Assembly (NCBI RefSeq): GCF_011769985.2
Contig: NZ_CP039734.2
Coordinates: forward strand, 248,001-312,000
Source: Sulfurospirillum diekertiae
Lineage (GTDB): Bacteria; Campylobacterota; Campylobacteria; Campylobacterales; Sulfurospirillaceae
Direction of reading: 5' to 3'
DNA: 64,000 bases
How positions within the stretch are numbered: the first letter of the stretch is position 1; the number at the start of each line of letters is the position of its first letter. The notes below the pieces were generated by a model. That model saw only the letters and a list, made by a program, of their open reading frames with translations. It was not told the DNA's origin and made no database searches. The position numbers and the translations under genes are program-made. Shown one piece after another: positions 7,554 through 16,253 of the stretch.

Positions 7554-9223
7554 TGCTGCCATATCTTAGCCATAAAGCGCACATGCAACGCGTGTATGGC
7601 GAAGCGCTTTTTAGTGTCCCTGTCAATGTGGAGTTTGGCTGTCCTAACCGCGAACGCGATGGTAGTGGTGGCTGTTCCTTTTGTCCCGAACACGGTGCTC
7701 GCGCAGCTCAAATTGCGGATGCAAAGAGCGTGGAGGAGCAGATACAAAAAGCGCTCTCCTTTGCCAAAAGACGCTACAACGCTAAAGCGTTTGCACTTTA
7801 CATTCAAGCCTATACCGGAACATTTGCTTCCCTTATCAAACAAAAAGAGACATATGAAAAACTGCTTGCTCTTTACCCCTTTCGCGCCTTACATATAGGC
7901 ACCAGACCTGATTGTTTGAGCGAATCGACACTGGGCTACTTGGCAGAACTGAATCAAAAAATTGATGTCGTAGTGGAACTGGGCGTGCAAAGCTTACACG
8001 ATGCGAGTTTAAAACGCATGAACCGAGGGCATGATGCCGTCTGTTCACTGGCAGCCATCAAACGTTTACATGGTAAAGGTTTAAAAGTTTATGCGCATGT
8101 GATTATCGGATTGCCCAATGAAACACCACAGATGTGGAAAGAGAGCGTGCAAGGCTTGGTGAATGCGGGCATTGATGGGATTAAATTTCACAATCTGCAC
8201 ATCATTCAAAATACTGACTTGGCACGTGAGTTTTCACGCACTCCTTTTCCTCTTTTAAGTGAATACGAATACGCCGAAGCGCTGATTGAGCTGTTGCGTT
8301 ATGTGCCCTCGCACATTCCTATTTTACGTCTTGCCACCGATACGCCTGAGCGTGAGCTGATCGCTCCCAAATGGCATATGGCCAAAGGGCAATTTGGTGA
8401 GTATGTGGCACAAACAATGCGTTACCGTGGCATCAGACAGGGCAACTTAGTTGAAAAAGAGCTCGAAGAAAGTGATGCAATACCACAAAAAATAAGCCTC
8501 AAAGATGGAAGTACGACTTTATGGAATGAAATCTACCGTGATTACTACCATCCTAAAGCAGGAGCAATCCGTCAAGCCCAAGAGCTCTTTCTGGCACACT
8601 CCAACCTCAAAGAACGTCTTGAAAAAAGTGGTGTCACGCTTTTGGAGATCGGTTTTGGCATGGGGTACAACACATTTATGGCGACACAATTAGCACAAAC
8701 AGTGGCTCAAAACCGTTTACATGTAAAAGCGATTGACCAAGATCGTATGCTCTTACAAAAGGCTTCTGTTGTCATTTCAGATACTTTACATGTAAAGATG
8801 TTGGACGCTCTTTTTACATGTAAACGTTACGATGATGATTTTGCCAAAGTTGAGTTTCTAAACGCCGAAGCACGCTATGCATTGCGTCTTTTAGACGAGC
8901 AATTTGATGTCATCTTTCTCGATCCCTTTATCGAGAGCAATAACGCTTCGCTTGTCACGTTAGATTTTTTCCAACACTTGCGAAAATTTCTCAAACCTGA
9001 TGGCGTTTTAGTCGCCTCAACCGCTTTACAGGTAAGCCAAGTGGGGCTTAACCTTGCTGGCTTTGATGTGATGGTCATCAAAGATGCCACGAGCGACATT
9101 CAAGGTGTTGTCGCCACACTTTCATCGTCACACATTTTACATGTAAAAGAGCCCTACCGTGATATCTACGGCATATATAACGATAAGCAAATCGAAACAC
9201 TGCATCAAAAATCGTCTAACTAA
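7553..9223 (+). CDS. Radical SAM protein (YhcC/TIGR01212-like) fused to a class I methyltransferase
   Basis: Residues 1 to about 310 match YhcC-type radical SAM proteins: the cluster cysteines are Cys30, Cys41 and Cys44 in GCPNRERDGSGGCSFC, followed by YIQAYTGTF, VELGVQS and HVIIGLPNET. From about residue 325 a second domain begins, with the SAM-binding motif LEIGFGMGYNTF and FLDPF, as in MnmC-like methyltransferases (Methyltransf_30). The union in one 556-residue chain suggests two steps on one substrate, perhaps RNA (inference). The substrate is unknown. The methyltransferase half contains four TTTACATGTAAA palindromes, read as LHVK or FTCK. Confidence 0.8.
   Translation: MLPYLSHKAHMQRVYGEALFSVPVNVEFGCPNRERDGSGGCSFCPEHGARAAQIADAKSVEEQIQKALSFAKRRYNAKAFALYIQAYTGTFASLIKQKETYEKLLALYPFRALHIGTRPDCLSESTLGYLAELNQKIDVVVELGVQSLHDASLKRMNRGHDAVCSLAAIKRLHGKGLKVYAHVIIGLPNETPQMWKESVQGLVNAGIDGIKFHNLHIIQNTDLAREFSRTPFPLLSEYEYAEALIELLRYVPSHIPILRLATDTPERELIAPKWHMAKGQFGEYVAQTMRYRGIRQGNLVEKELEESDAIPQKISLKDGSTTLWNEIYRDYYHPKAGAIRQAQELFLAHSNLKERLEKSGVTLLEIGFGMGYNTFMATQLAQTVAQNRLHVKAIDQDRMLLQKASVVISDTLHVKMLDALFTCKRYDDDFAKVEFLNAEARYALRLLDEQFDVIFLDPFIESNNASLVTLDFFQHLRKFLKPDGVLVASTALQVSQVGLNLAGFDVMVIKDATSDIQGVVATLSSSHILHVKEPYRDIYGIYNDKQIETLHQKSSN
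8716..9147. repeat. Cluster of four TTTACATGTAAA palindromes inside a gene
   Basis: Perfect 12-bp palindromes lie at 8716-8727, 8785-8796, 8813-8824 and 9136-9147, all inside the methyltransferase half of the fusion gene. They are read in two different frames (LHVK, and FTCK for the third). This is the densest group of a motif found about 35 times in the window; see findings. Confidence 0.85.
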
Positions 9224-9241
9224 ATCCAAAATAAACTTCAT

Positions 9242-9262
9242 AATTTACATAAAATTTACATA
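9242..9262 (+). promoter_or_regulatory. psrA upstream direct repeat (possible OmpR-type operator)
   Basis: Two exact copies of AATTTACATA start at 9242 and 9253, an 11-bp period. They resemble the AAATTGACAT repeats before tsdA. They lie about 47 bases before the psrA ATG. A response regulator encoded in the window is the natural candidate binder (inference). Confidence 0.5.
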
Positions 9263-9308
9263 GGAGGACTAAGATAGTCATACTTAAATCTTAGATAAAG
9301 GATAAAAG

Positions 9309-11600
9309 ATGACTCAAATGCTTAGCCGAAGAGGATTTTTAAAACTCTCTTCTACCGCTGCTGCAGTTGCTAGTCTCTCAAGTATCCCAGGAACACTGGG
9401 TGCAATGGAAGAGAGTCAAAAGCACTACAAAGGCAATGCCAAATTTACACCCAGTATTTGTGAGATGTGTACAAGTTCGTGTACCATTGAAGCACGCGTG
9501 GAAGATGGTAAAGGTGTATTTATTCGTGGCAATCCAGCTGATAAAGGAAGAGGCGGAAAAGTCTGTGCTCGTGGTGGTTCAGGGTTCAATCAACTTTACG
9601 ATCCACAACGATTAGTCCATCCTATTATGCGTGTGGGTGAGCGAGGTGAAGGAAAGTGGAAAGTGGTCAGTTGGGACGAAGCTTACACTTTTATAGCCAA
9701 AAAATTGGATGAAATCAAACAAAAACATGGTGCGCATACCGTAGCGTTTACGGCACGTAGTGGTTGGAACAAAACATGGTTTCATAATTTAGCACAAGCG
9801 TACGGTTCTCCAAACCTTTTTGGACATGAAGCAACCTGTCCATTGGCGTACGATTTGGCGATGGATGATATTTTCGAAAACGGTGTTAGCCGTGATTTTG
9901 CCAAAGCAAAATACATCATTAACCCAAGCCATAACGTCTTTGAAGGTATTGTTATCTCCTATGCACGTCAATATATGGAAGCATTGGAACACGGTGCAAA
10001 AGTGATTTCACTCGATCCAAGACTTTCAACGATGGCTGCAAAAGCGAGCGAATGGCATCCGATTAGACCAGGCCATGACCTTCCGTTTGTCCTTGCTTTC
10101 ATTCATACGCTCATTAACGAAAACCTTTACAATAAAAAATTCGTTGAGAAATACTGCGAAGGGTTTGATGAACTTAAAGCGTCTGTAGCTGAGTATACCC
10201 CTGAGAAAATGGCGTTGGAGTGTGATATATCTGCTGATACGATCAAACGCATGGCACGCGAATTTGCCAAAGCAGCACCCAAAGCGATTTTTGATTTCTG
10301 TCACAGAGTCACCTTGACACCTCAAGAGTTAGAACTTCGTCGTGCGATTATGATGTGTAACGTTTTAGTCGGTGCCGTAGAGCAAGAGGGTGGTTACTAT
10401 CTGAACAAAGGTGCTGGTTTTTACAATAAATTTTTAGGCGAAGGCGATGCTAAAGCGCCGGTACTTAAAAAGCCAAAAATTCCTGCCTATCCAAAAGTAG
10501 AATTTCCAAGAATTGATCGTATTGGTGAAAAAGACAGTGAATTTTTCTTGGCCAAAAAAGGCAATGGCATCGTTACATTGATTCCTAAAGCGACGTTAGA
10601 AGATCTTCCAGGAGTTCCTTATCGACTTCATGGCTGGTTTATCGCACGTAACAATCCTGTCATGACACAGACCAATACCGAAACAGTCATTAAAGCCATT
10701 AAAGCGATGGATTTGGTTGTGGTTATGGATATTCAAGTCTCTGATACTGCTTGGTATGCGGACATTGTCCTTCCTGATACCACTTACTTAGAGAGAGATG
10801 AAGAGTTCAATGCAGGTGGAGGCAAAAATCCAAGTTATGATGTCGGTCGACAAAAAGTGGTTGAGCCTATCGGCGAATCACGTCCTGGTTGGCGAGTTGC
10901 CAAAGAGTTAGCGGAAAAAATGGGTTTAAGTGCTTATTTCCCTTACAAAGACATTGAAGATTATCGTTTACAACAAGTGGGTGATAATATCGATCTTTTG
11001 GCAAAACTTAAAGCAACAGGTATGGCAAGTTTTGGTGTGCCTCTTCTACTTCAAGATAAAAAAAGTGTTGCAGAGTTTGTGAAAAAGTATCCGAGTGCGG
11101 CCAGCAAAGTGAATGAAGAAGGTACGATTGATTTCCCACATAAGATCAAGCTGTTTAGCCCAGAACTCGAAACGGTTTCTAAAAAAGGTGCTTTGAGTTA
11201 CGAGCCTTACAAATACAAAGAAGCCGATGAGCTCTATTTTATCAATGGAAAATCAGCGGTTCGTACCAACGGACATAATGGTAACAACCTTTGGCTCAAT
11301 AATCTCTGTGATGATGCAGCGGTATGGATTCACCCCAAAACGGCGGAACGCCTTGGCATCAAAAATGGTGATAAAATCGAAGTCTCTAACAAATATGCGA
11401 CACAAAAAGGCAAAGCGCTTGTCACGAAAGGCGTACGTGAAGACACCGTATTTGCTTACTTTGGGTTTGGTCACATCAGTAAAGAGCTTAAACGAGCTTA
11501 TGGTAAAGGTGTTAACAGCAATACGCTTTATTCGCCTTTGGTATCGCCAAATTCAGGTATGAACCTGCATGTGGTTGGCGTCAAAGTCAAAAAAGCGTAA
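9309..11600 (+). CDS. psrA: Molybdopterin oxidoreductase, polysulfide/thiosulfate reductase catalytic subunit
   Basis: The 763-residue protein is a DMSO-reductase-family catalytic subunit with a twin-arginine signal ([10 protein letters not shown]). An N-terminal [4Fe-4S] site is given by CEMCTSSC and the later Cys in GKVCARG. The cysteine in [10 protein letters not shown] is the likely molybdenum ligand, as in PsrA and PhsA. It works outside the membrane with the next two gene products, reducing polysulfide or thiosulfate with electrons from menaquinol. Sequence alone does not separate Psr from Phs; tsdA nearby favours thiosulfate as a substrate (inference). Tetrathionate reductase is less likely. 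Confidence 0.9.
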   Translation: MTQMLSRRGFLKLSSTAAAVASLSSIPGTLGAMEESQKHYKGNAKFTPSICEMCTSSCTIEARVEDGKGVFIRGNPADKGRGGKVCARGGSGFNQLYDPQRLVHPIMRVGERGEGKWKVVSWDEAYTFIAKKLDEIKQKHGAHTVAFTARSGWNKTWFHNLAQAYGSPNLFGHEATCPLAYDLAMDDIFENGVSRDFAKAKYIINPSHNVFEGIVISYARQYMEALEHGAKVISLDPRLSTMAAKASEWHPIRPGHDLPFVLAFIHTLINENLYNKKFVEKYCEGFDELKASVAEYTPEKMALECDISADTIKRMAREFAKAAPKAIFDFCHRVTLTPQELELRRAIMMCNVLVGAVEQEGGYYLNKGAGFYNKFLGEGDAKAPVLKKPKIPAYPKVEFPRIDRIGEKDSEFFLAKKGNGIVTLIPKATLEDLPGVPYRLHGWFIARNNPVMTQTNTETVIKAIKAMDLVVVMDIQVSDTAWYADIVLPDTTYLERDEEFNAGGGKNPSYDVGRQKVVEPIGESRPGWRVAKELAEKMGLSAYFPYKDIEDYRLQQVGDNIDLLAKLKATGMASFGVPLLLQDKKSVAEFVKKYPSAASKVNEEGTIDFPHKIKLFSPELETVSKKGALSYEPYKYKEADELYFINGKSAVRTNGHNGNNLWLNNLCDDAAVWIHPKTAERLGIKNGDKIEVSNKYATQKGKALVTKGVREDTVFAYFGFGHISKELKRAYGKGVNSNTLYSPLVSPNSGMNLHVVGVKVKKA

Positions 11601-11615
11601 GGGGAGGAAAGAACA

Positions 11616-12188
11616 ATGGCAAAAAAATATGGAATGATCCACGATAATAATCTTTGTATCGGTTGTCAAGCATGCAGTATTGCGTGCAGGTCTGAAAATG
11701 AAATACCCGAATCCGTGTACCGTTTACAGGTTTGGGTTAAAGAAGAAGAGTATCCAAATGGCACGATTGGCTATGAGTATCACCGCCAATCCTGTGTTCA
11801 ATGTGAAAATACTCCTTGTGTGGGTGTCTGCCCTACCAAAGCTTCACATATCACGGAAGAGGGCATTGTGTTAGTGGATGTTGATTTGTGTGTAGGTTGT
11901 TTGTACTGTGTTGCAGCATGCCCTTACCAAGCACGTTATGTTCATCCTGTCACCAAAGCACCTGATAAATGTACGTTCTGTCATGATACACGCTTGGCTC
12001 GTGGTGAAGAACCAGCCTGTGTAACTGTATGTCCAACAGACGCGCTTATTTTTGGTGACTTGAACGATCCGAAAAGTAAGATCAACCAAGCGCTATCATC
12101 TCGTGTCACGTACCGTGAAAAAGAAAAATTGGGAACGAACCCAAAAATGTTTATTGTACCTAACCATAAAGGAGGGATCAACTCATGA
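11616..12188 (+). CDS. psrB: Four-cluster ferredoxin subunit of Psr/Phs reductase
   Basis: The 190-residue protein has four cysteine groups of the 4Fe-4S type: CIGCQACSIAC, CVQCENTPCVGVCP, CVGCLYCVAACP and CTFCHDTRLARGEEPACVTVCP. It carries electrons between the quinol-oxidising membrane subunit and the molybdenum subunit. The gene starts 15 bases after psrA with AGGGGAGG before the ATG, and overlaps psrC by four bases. It has no signal peptide and is presumably exported with the Tat-dependent partner. Confidence 0.93.
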   Translation: MAKKYGMIHDNNLCIGCQACSIACRSENEIPESVYRLQVWVKEEEYPNGTIGYEYHRQSCVQCENTPCVGVCPTKASHITEEGIVLVDVDLCVGCLYCVAACPYQARYVHPVTKAPDKCTFCHDTRLARGEEPACVTVCPTDALIFGDLNDPKSKINQALSSRVTYREKEKLGTNPKMFIVPNHKGGINS

Positions 12189-13138
12189 ACCAAATCTGGG
12201 GCTCAATAGAGCAATATAACACAGTCGTATGGCATTGGCCGATTGCGGTCTATCTTTTCCTTGCAGGTCTCTCTGCGGGAGCGATTATTTCGGCAATCGT
12301 GATTAAATGGATGAAAGGCAATGATGTCTCTCCAAGCGATGGTATTATTAAAGCGGGTTCTATTTTAGCGCCGGTGACCATTGGTGCAGGTTTGCTCCTT
12401 TTGATTACCGATCTTACGCGTCCGCTTCATTTCTGGAAATTGTTAATTCACTATAACTTTGGCTCTGTGATGACACTTGGTGTTTTGGCACTGTTTGCGT
12501 ATTTCCCCGTTGTTATTCTCTTTTTCATGGGTGTCTTTAAAAAAGAGCTTTTTGAAACGGGACCACTTCAATTTTTAGCACCGCTTGCCAATCTTGCATT
12601 GGCATACGCTAAATTGATCGAAAGTGTGACACTCATTTTAGCTGTAGGTGTTGGTGCCTATACTGGTTTCTTGCTTTCAGCAATGAACAGTTATCCCTTG
12701 TTTAATACCCCTGTTTTACCAGCGCTTTTCTTGGTATCAGGTGTCTCAGCAGGTATTTCTGCCAACTTGGTTGTTGGACTTCTTTTCTTTAAGAGCAGTA
12801 CCAAAGATGGCAACGTCAGTTACCTTCATGGGTTAGATGTCAAAGTGAGTTTTGTCGAACTTTTCTTCTTATTCATTCTTTTTGTGGGAATGTTTTACCA
12901 AGGAGGATCTGCTGCGCATGTCGCACATGCAGCGCTTAGTACCGGTGGACTTTCAACATTGCTTTGGTTGGGTGTTATCGGTTTAGGGTTGGTGTTGCCT
13001 ATTGGACTTAATTTTGCATTACCTCATGGGGTGAAACACTCTCATGGTTTTGTAATCTTCAATTCACTGATCGTTCTTATTGGTGTTATGTCACTTCGTT
13101 ACTATATTCTCTACGCAGGTCAAGTCTTCGTAGGATAA
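12185..13138 (+). CDS. psrC: NrfD/PsrC-type membrane anchor and quinol-oxidising subunit
   Basis: The 317-residue, highly hydrophobic protein belongs to the NrfD/PsrC family, expected to have about eight membrane helices and a quinone site. It begins WGSIEQYNTVVWHWPIAVYLFLAGLSAGA, typical of PsrC. Its ATG overlaps the psrB stop (ATGA). It closes the psrABC operon, as a terminator follows at 13155. The paralogue at 19110 keeps the same order. Confidence 0.92.
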   Translation: MNQIWGSIEQYNTVVWHWPIAVYLFLAGLSAGAIISAIVIKWMKGNDVSPSDGIIKAGSILAPVTIGAGLLLLITDLTRPLHFWKLLIHYNFGSVMTLGVLALFAYFPVVILFFMGVFKKELFETGPLQFLAPLANLALAYAKLIESVTLILAVGVGAYTGFLLSAMNSYPLFNTPVLPALFLVSGVSAGISANLVVGLLFFKSSTKDGNVSYLHGLDVKVSFVELFFLFILFVGMFYQGGSAAHVAHAALSTGGLSTLLWLGVIGLGLVLPIGLNFALPHGVKHSHGFVIFNSLIVLIGVMSLRYYILYAGQVFVG

Positions 13139-13154
13139 ATCTTCGTTACCCAAT

Positions 13155-13186
13155 AACTCCCTCCCAGCGAGGGGGTTTTTCTTTTT
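13155..13186 (+). terminator. Rho-independent terminator of psrABC
   Basis: AACTCCCTC pairs with GAGGGGGTT around CCAGC (one T-G wobble), followed by TTTTTCTTTTT. It starts 17 bases after the psrC stop. Confidence 0.88.
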
Positions 13187-13301
13187 AGATTAAATATGCA
13201 AAATTTGCATATTATGATAAAATAATCTTTTTATAAAAATTAGTACTATCAGGTAAATATTAGCTTACTTTACTAACAAGATTTAAAAAGAAGGCATTAA
13301 T

Positions 13302-16106
13302 GTGAAGTCTATTAATTATAATTACAAGACACTTGAGGAATTAGAAAAGTTTTCTAGAGCAAACTTTAGCCCTAATGATCATCTCTTTATTCAACTTTTT
13401 TGTGGTGACTTTAACAAAATAAAAATTGCCTCTATTCTTCATTTTTTAAAATTGACTTTTCCCAAAAGTGTTATTGTCGGTAGTAGTACTGCTGGTGAGA
13501 TTCAAGAAGGTCATATTCAAGATAATACTATTTTACTTGCATTTTGTTGGTTGGAAAAAAGTGTTGCTAAAGCCTATTATTTTGCCGATGTAAACTTTGA
13601 AAGTGGTCAAAAAGCGGCTACTTCTATTCTGGATAAAGAGACAAAAGTATGTATTGCACTAGCACATCCTTTTGGCGTGGATGACAGTGAAGATTTTCTG
13701 AAAGGATTTAATAGCTTAAGAGCTGATATGCCTCTGTCTGGTGGAAATGCTGCTGATAAATTTTTATTTCAAAGTGCTTTTATTATTTGTGAGGATCAAA
13801 TTTTAGATCAAGGTATTGTGCTTGCAACATTAAGCGGTAAATCTTTACATGTAAACAGTGCGTATTCCCTTGGTTGGACGCAAATTGGTCAAGAACTGAC
13901 GATTACTAAAGTCCATAAAGGGGCTCTTTATGAGGTTGATCATCAACCGATCCAAAAGATTTACCAACACTATTTAGGGAATGATATTTTGCACAATATC
14001 CCTAGCAGTGGTATGGAATTTCCTTTTATAAAAACGTGTGATGAAATAGAAGTATGTCGCTCATTGATTGGTTCTAATGAAGATGGTTCTTTGATCTTTT
14101 CAGGGCATTTAGATGAAGGGGAAAAGGTGCATTTTTCGATTGGAAATGTCGAAGAAATTATGGATAAAGCAGCGTACATACAAGAGCAGATTAATGAAAA
14201 ACCTGTTGAAACCATTTTTGTCTATTCTTGTGCAGTTCGCAAACGATTTTTGCAAAAACAGCTCAATTACGAATTTGGACTTTTACAGCAAATTGCTCCA
14301 ACATCTGGATTTTTTACGTATGGTGAATTTTATCATTCCAAACATAAAAACCAACTCCTTAATGTCACGACTACTGTGTTGACATTGAGTGAATCAGACT
14401 ATATTATCTCTCATCCTTTAGGTAAGAAACCAGATGTGAACGGCTCAACGCTTAAGTCCTTAACCCATCTTGTCAATACAACCCAACATGAACTTGATGT
14501 TAATATGAATTTTCTTAATCAGTATAAAATGATTTTAGATGAGTGTTGCATTGTCTCTAAATCCGATATTAATGGATGTATTACGTATGCAAGTGAGCCT
14601 TTCTGTAAGGTTGTAGGGTATACAGAAGAGGAGTTGTTAGGGAAAACACATCGTATGTTTAGGCCAAGTGATGCTGATCCCGCTCTTTATGCAAATCTTT
14701 GGGAAACACTCAAACGTAAAGAGATATGGAAAGGAATTGTTAGGGTTGTTATTAAATCGGGTAATGTACATTATCTTCAAAATACCATTATGCCTATTTT
14801 TGATGAGGCAGGCAATACGTTGGAGTATCTTTGTGCTCATTTTGATATTACAGATTTAATTGTTAAAGAGCAGTTGATTGAACAGCATTTCAAAGATGAA
14901 CTCACTGGTTTTGGAAACCGTGAAGCACTTTTTCATCGTCTTCGTTTAGATCACAACACAAAATTATTAATTTTACTCAATCTGATTGGTTTTTCGGAGA
15001 TTAATGATTATTTAGGGTATGACGTAGGTGATGAGCTTTTAAAACAAATAGCTCATTTTTTAATGAAGAGTTTTAACAGTCATGCTGATGTTGTTTTTCG
15101 TATTAATGGTGATGAGTTTGCGGTTTTACTGACAAGTCAAGATATTAAAATGATCTCAACGGCTCGCGATAATATTAAGCAAATGATTCATAGCCTTGAA
15201 AAAAAAGTCTTTATAATCAAAGGCTATGAAGTGGTTGTTCGGATTAATGTTGGTGTAGCCAAAGGAAGTTCCGATGAGATTTATATGCAGTCCCACGTGG
15301 CACTGAAAGAGGCCAAAACACACAATCAAGCGGTCGTCTTTTATGAAGCTAACGAAATATTGAAAAACAAAACAAAGCATAATATTCAAATTATTCAAAA
15401 AATAAAAACGGCCATTGATCATGATTGCATTGTGCCCTTTTTTCAAGGTATTTATGACAACAAGCAACATAAAATTACTAAGTATGAAGTACTGATGCGG
15501 CTTCAAGAAGAGGATGGACATTATCTCAGCCCGTACTCCTTTTTAGATCAAGCTAAAAAGACACGGTTGTATGGCAAACTTACGAAGATTATGATCAATA
15601 AATCTTTTGAATACCTCAAAGATTTTAAGGTAGATTTTTCAATTAACCTTACGAAAGGCGATATTCTCTCGACTTCAGTGAAAGAGTGTTTGTATGACAA
15701 TATCAAAAAATATCAGTGTGCCCATCGGGTCATTTTGGAGATCGTAGAGTCAGAAGGTATTGAAAATTTTAGCGAGATCACAGCATTTATTCGTGAAGTC
15801 AAACAGCTTGGGTGTCGCATTGCCATTGATGATTTTGGAACGGGTTACTCCAATTTTGCTTACTTGGTTAAATTGGAAGTGGATATAATTAAAATTGATG
15901 GTTCATTGATTAAAGACATTGATACGAATGAAATAAGTGCAATGACGGTAGAAACGATTATCTCTTTTGCACAAAAAATGGGTTATGAGATTGTGGCTGA
16001 ATTTGTGGATCGAGAATCAATTCAAGAAAAACTTTTGAGTTTACATGTAGACTTTTCGCAAGGCTATCTCTTTAGCAAACCAAGTCCTATTATCTCCTCT
16101 TTTTAA
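13302..16106 (+). CDS. FIST sensor - PAS - GGDEF - EAL cyclic-di-GMP protein
   Basis: The 934-residue protein has no clear membrane segment. Residues 1 to about 370 form FIST_N and FIST_C domains (SSTAGEIQEG, LSGGNAADKF, FVYSCAVRKRF, GFFTYGEFY), thought to bind small ligands. Then come a PAS domain (about 405-525), a GGDEF domain with the variant motif NGDEF, and a complete-looking EAL domain (EVLMRL, SINLT, EIVESEG, IDDFGTGYSN, IKIDG). It may act mainly as a phosphodiesterase with a regulatory GGDEF. The start is GTG 13302 after AGAAGG. Placed between two psr operons, it may link a sulfur or redox signal to motility (inference). Confidence 0.9.
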   Translation: MKSINYNYKTLEELEKFSRANFSPNDHLFIQLFCGDFNKIKIASILHFLKLTFPKSVIVGSSTAGEIQEGHIQDNTILLAFCWLEKSVAKAYYFADVNFESGQKAATSILDKETKVCIALAHPFGVDDSEDFLKGFNSLRADMPLSGGNAADKFLFQSAFIICEDQILDQGIVLATLSGKSLHVNSAYSLGWTQIGQELTITKVHKGALYEVDHQPIQKIYQHYLGNDILHNIPSSGMEFPFIKTCDEIEVCRSLIGSNEDGSLIFSGHLDEGEKVHFSIGNVEEIMDKAAYIQEQINEKPVETIFVYSCAVRKRFLQKQLNYEFGLLQQIAPTSGFFTYGEFYHSKHKNQLLNVTTTVLTLSESDYIISHPLGKKPDVNGSTLKSLTHLVNTTQHELDVNMNFLNQYKMILDECCIVSKSDINGCITYASEPFCKVVGYTEEELLGKTHRMFRPSDADPALYANLWETLKRKEIWKGIVRVVIKSGNVHYLQNTIMPIFDEAGNTLEYLCAHFDITDLIVKEQLIEQHFKDELTGFGNREALFHRLRLDHNTKLLILLNLIGFSEINDYLGYDVGDELLKQIAHFLMKSFNSHADVVFRINGDEFAVLLTSQDIKMISTARDNIKQMIHSLEKKVFIIKGYEVVVRINVGVAKGSSDEIYMQSHVALKEAKTHNQAVVFYEANEILKNKTKHNIQIIQKIKTAIDHDCIVPFFQGIYDNKQHKITKYEVLMRLQEEDGHYLSPYSFLDQAKKTRLYGKLTKIMINKSFEYLKDFKVDFSINLTKGDILSTSVKECLYDNIKKYQCAHRVILEIVESEGIENFSEITAFIREVKQLGCRIAIDDFGTGYSNFAYLVKLEVDIIKIDGSLIKDIDTNEISAMTVETIISFAQKMGYEIVAEFVDRESIQEKLLSLHVDFSQGYLFSKPSPIISSF

Positions 16107-16253
16107 CATCCTTTTTGTAAACTACAAAAGAGGCATGAGCCACTAGCCTACCGATGATTACCTTCTGTAAAAAGAACGTCTTACTTCTTTAAAAAAGTCT
16201 CATTTTAAAGTCAAATTATCTTACAATAAAGTAAAACAATAAGAGAGTAAAGC

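Noticed and set aside
9309-13138. Tetrathionate reductase TtrABC instead of Psr/Phs
   Set aside because: The catalytic subunit is of PsrA/PhsA length and motifs, shorter than usual TtrA; the B and C subunits match PsrB and PsrC.
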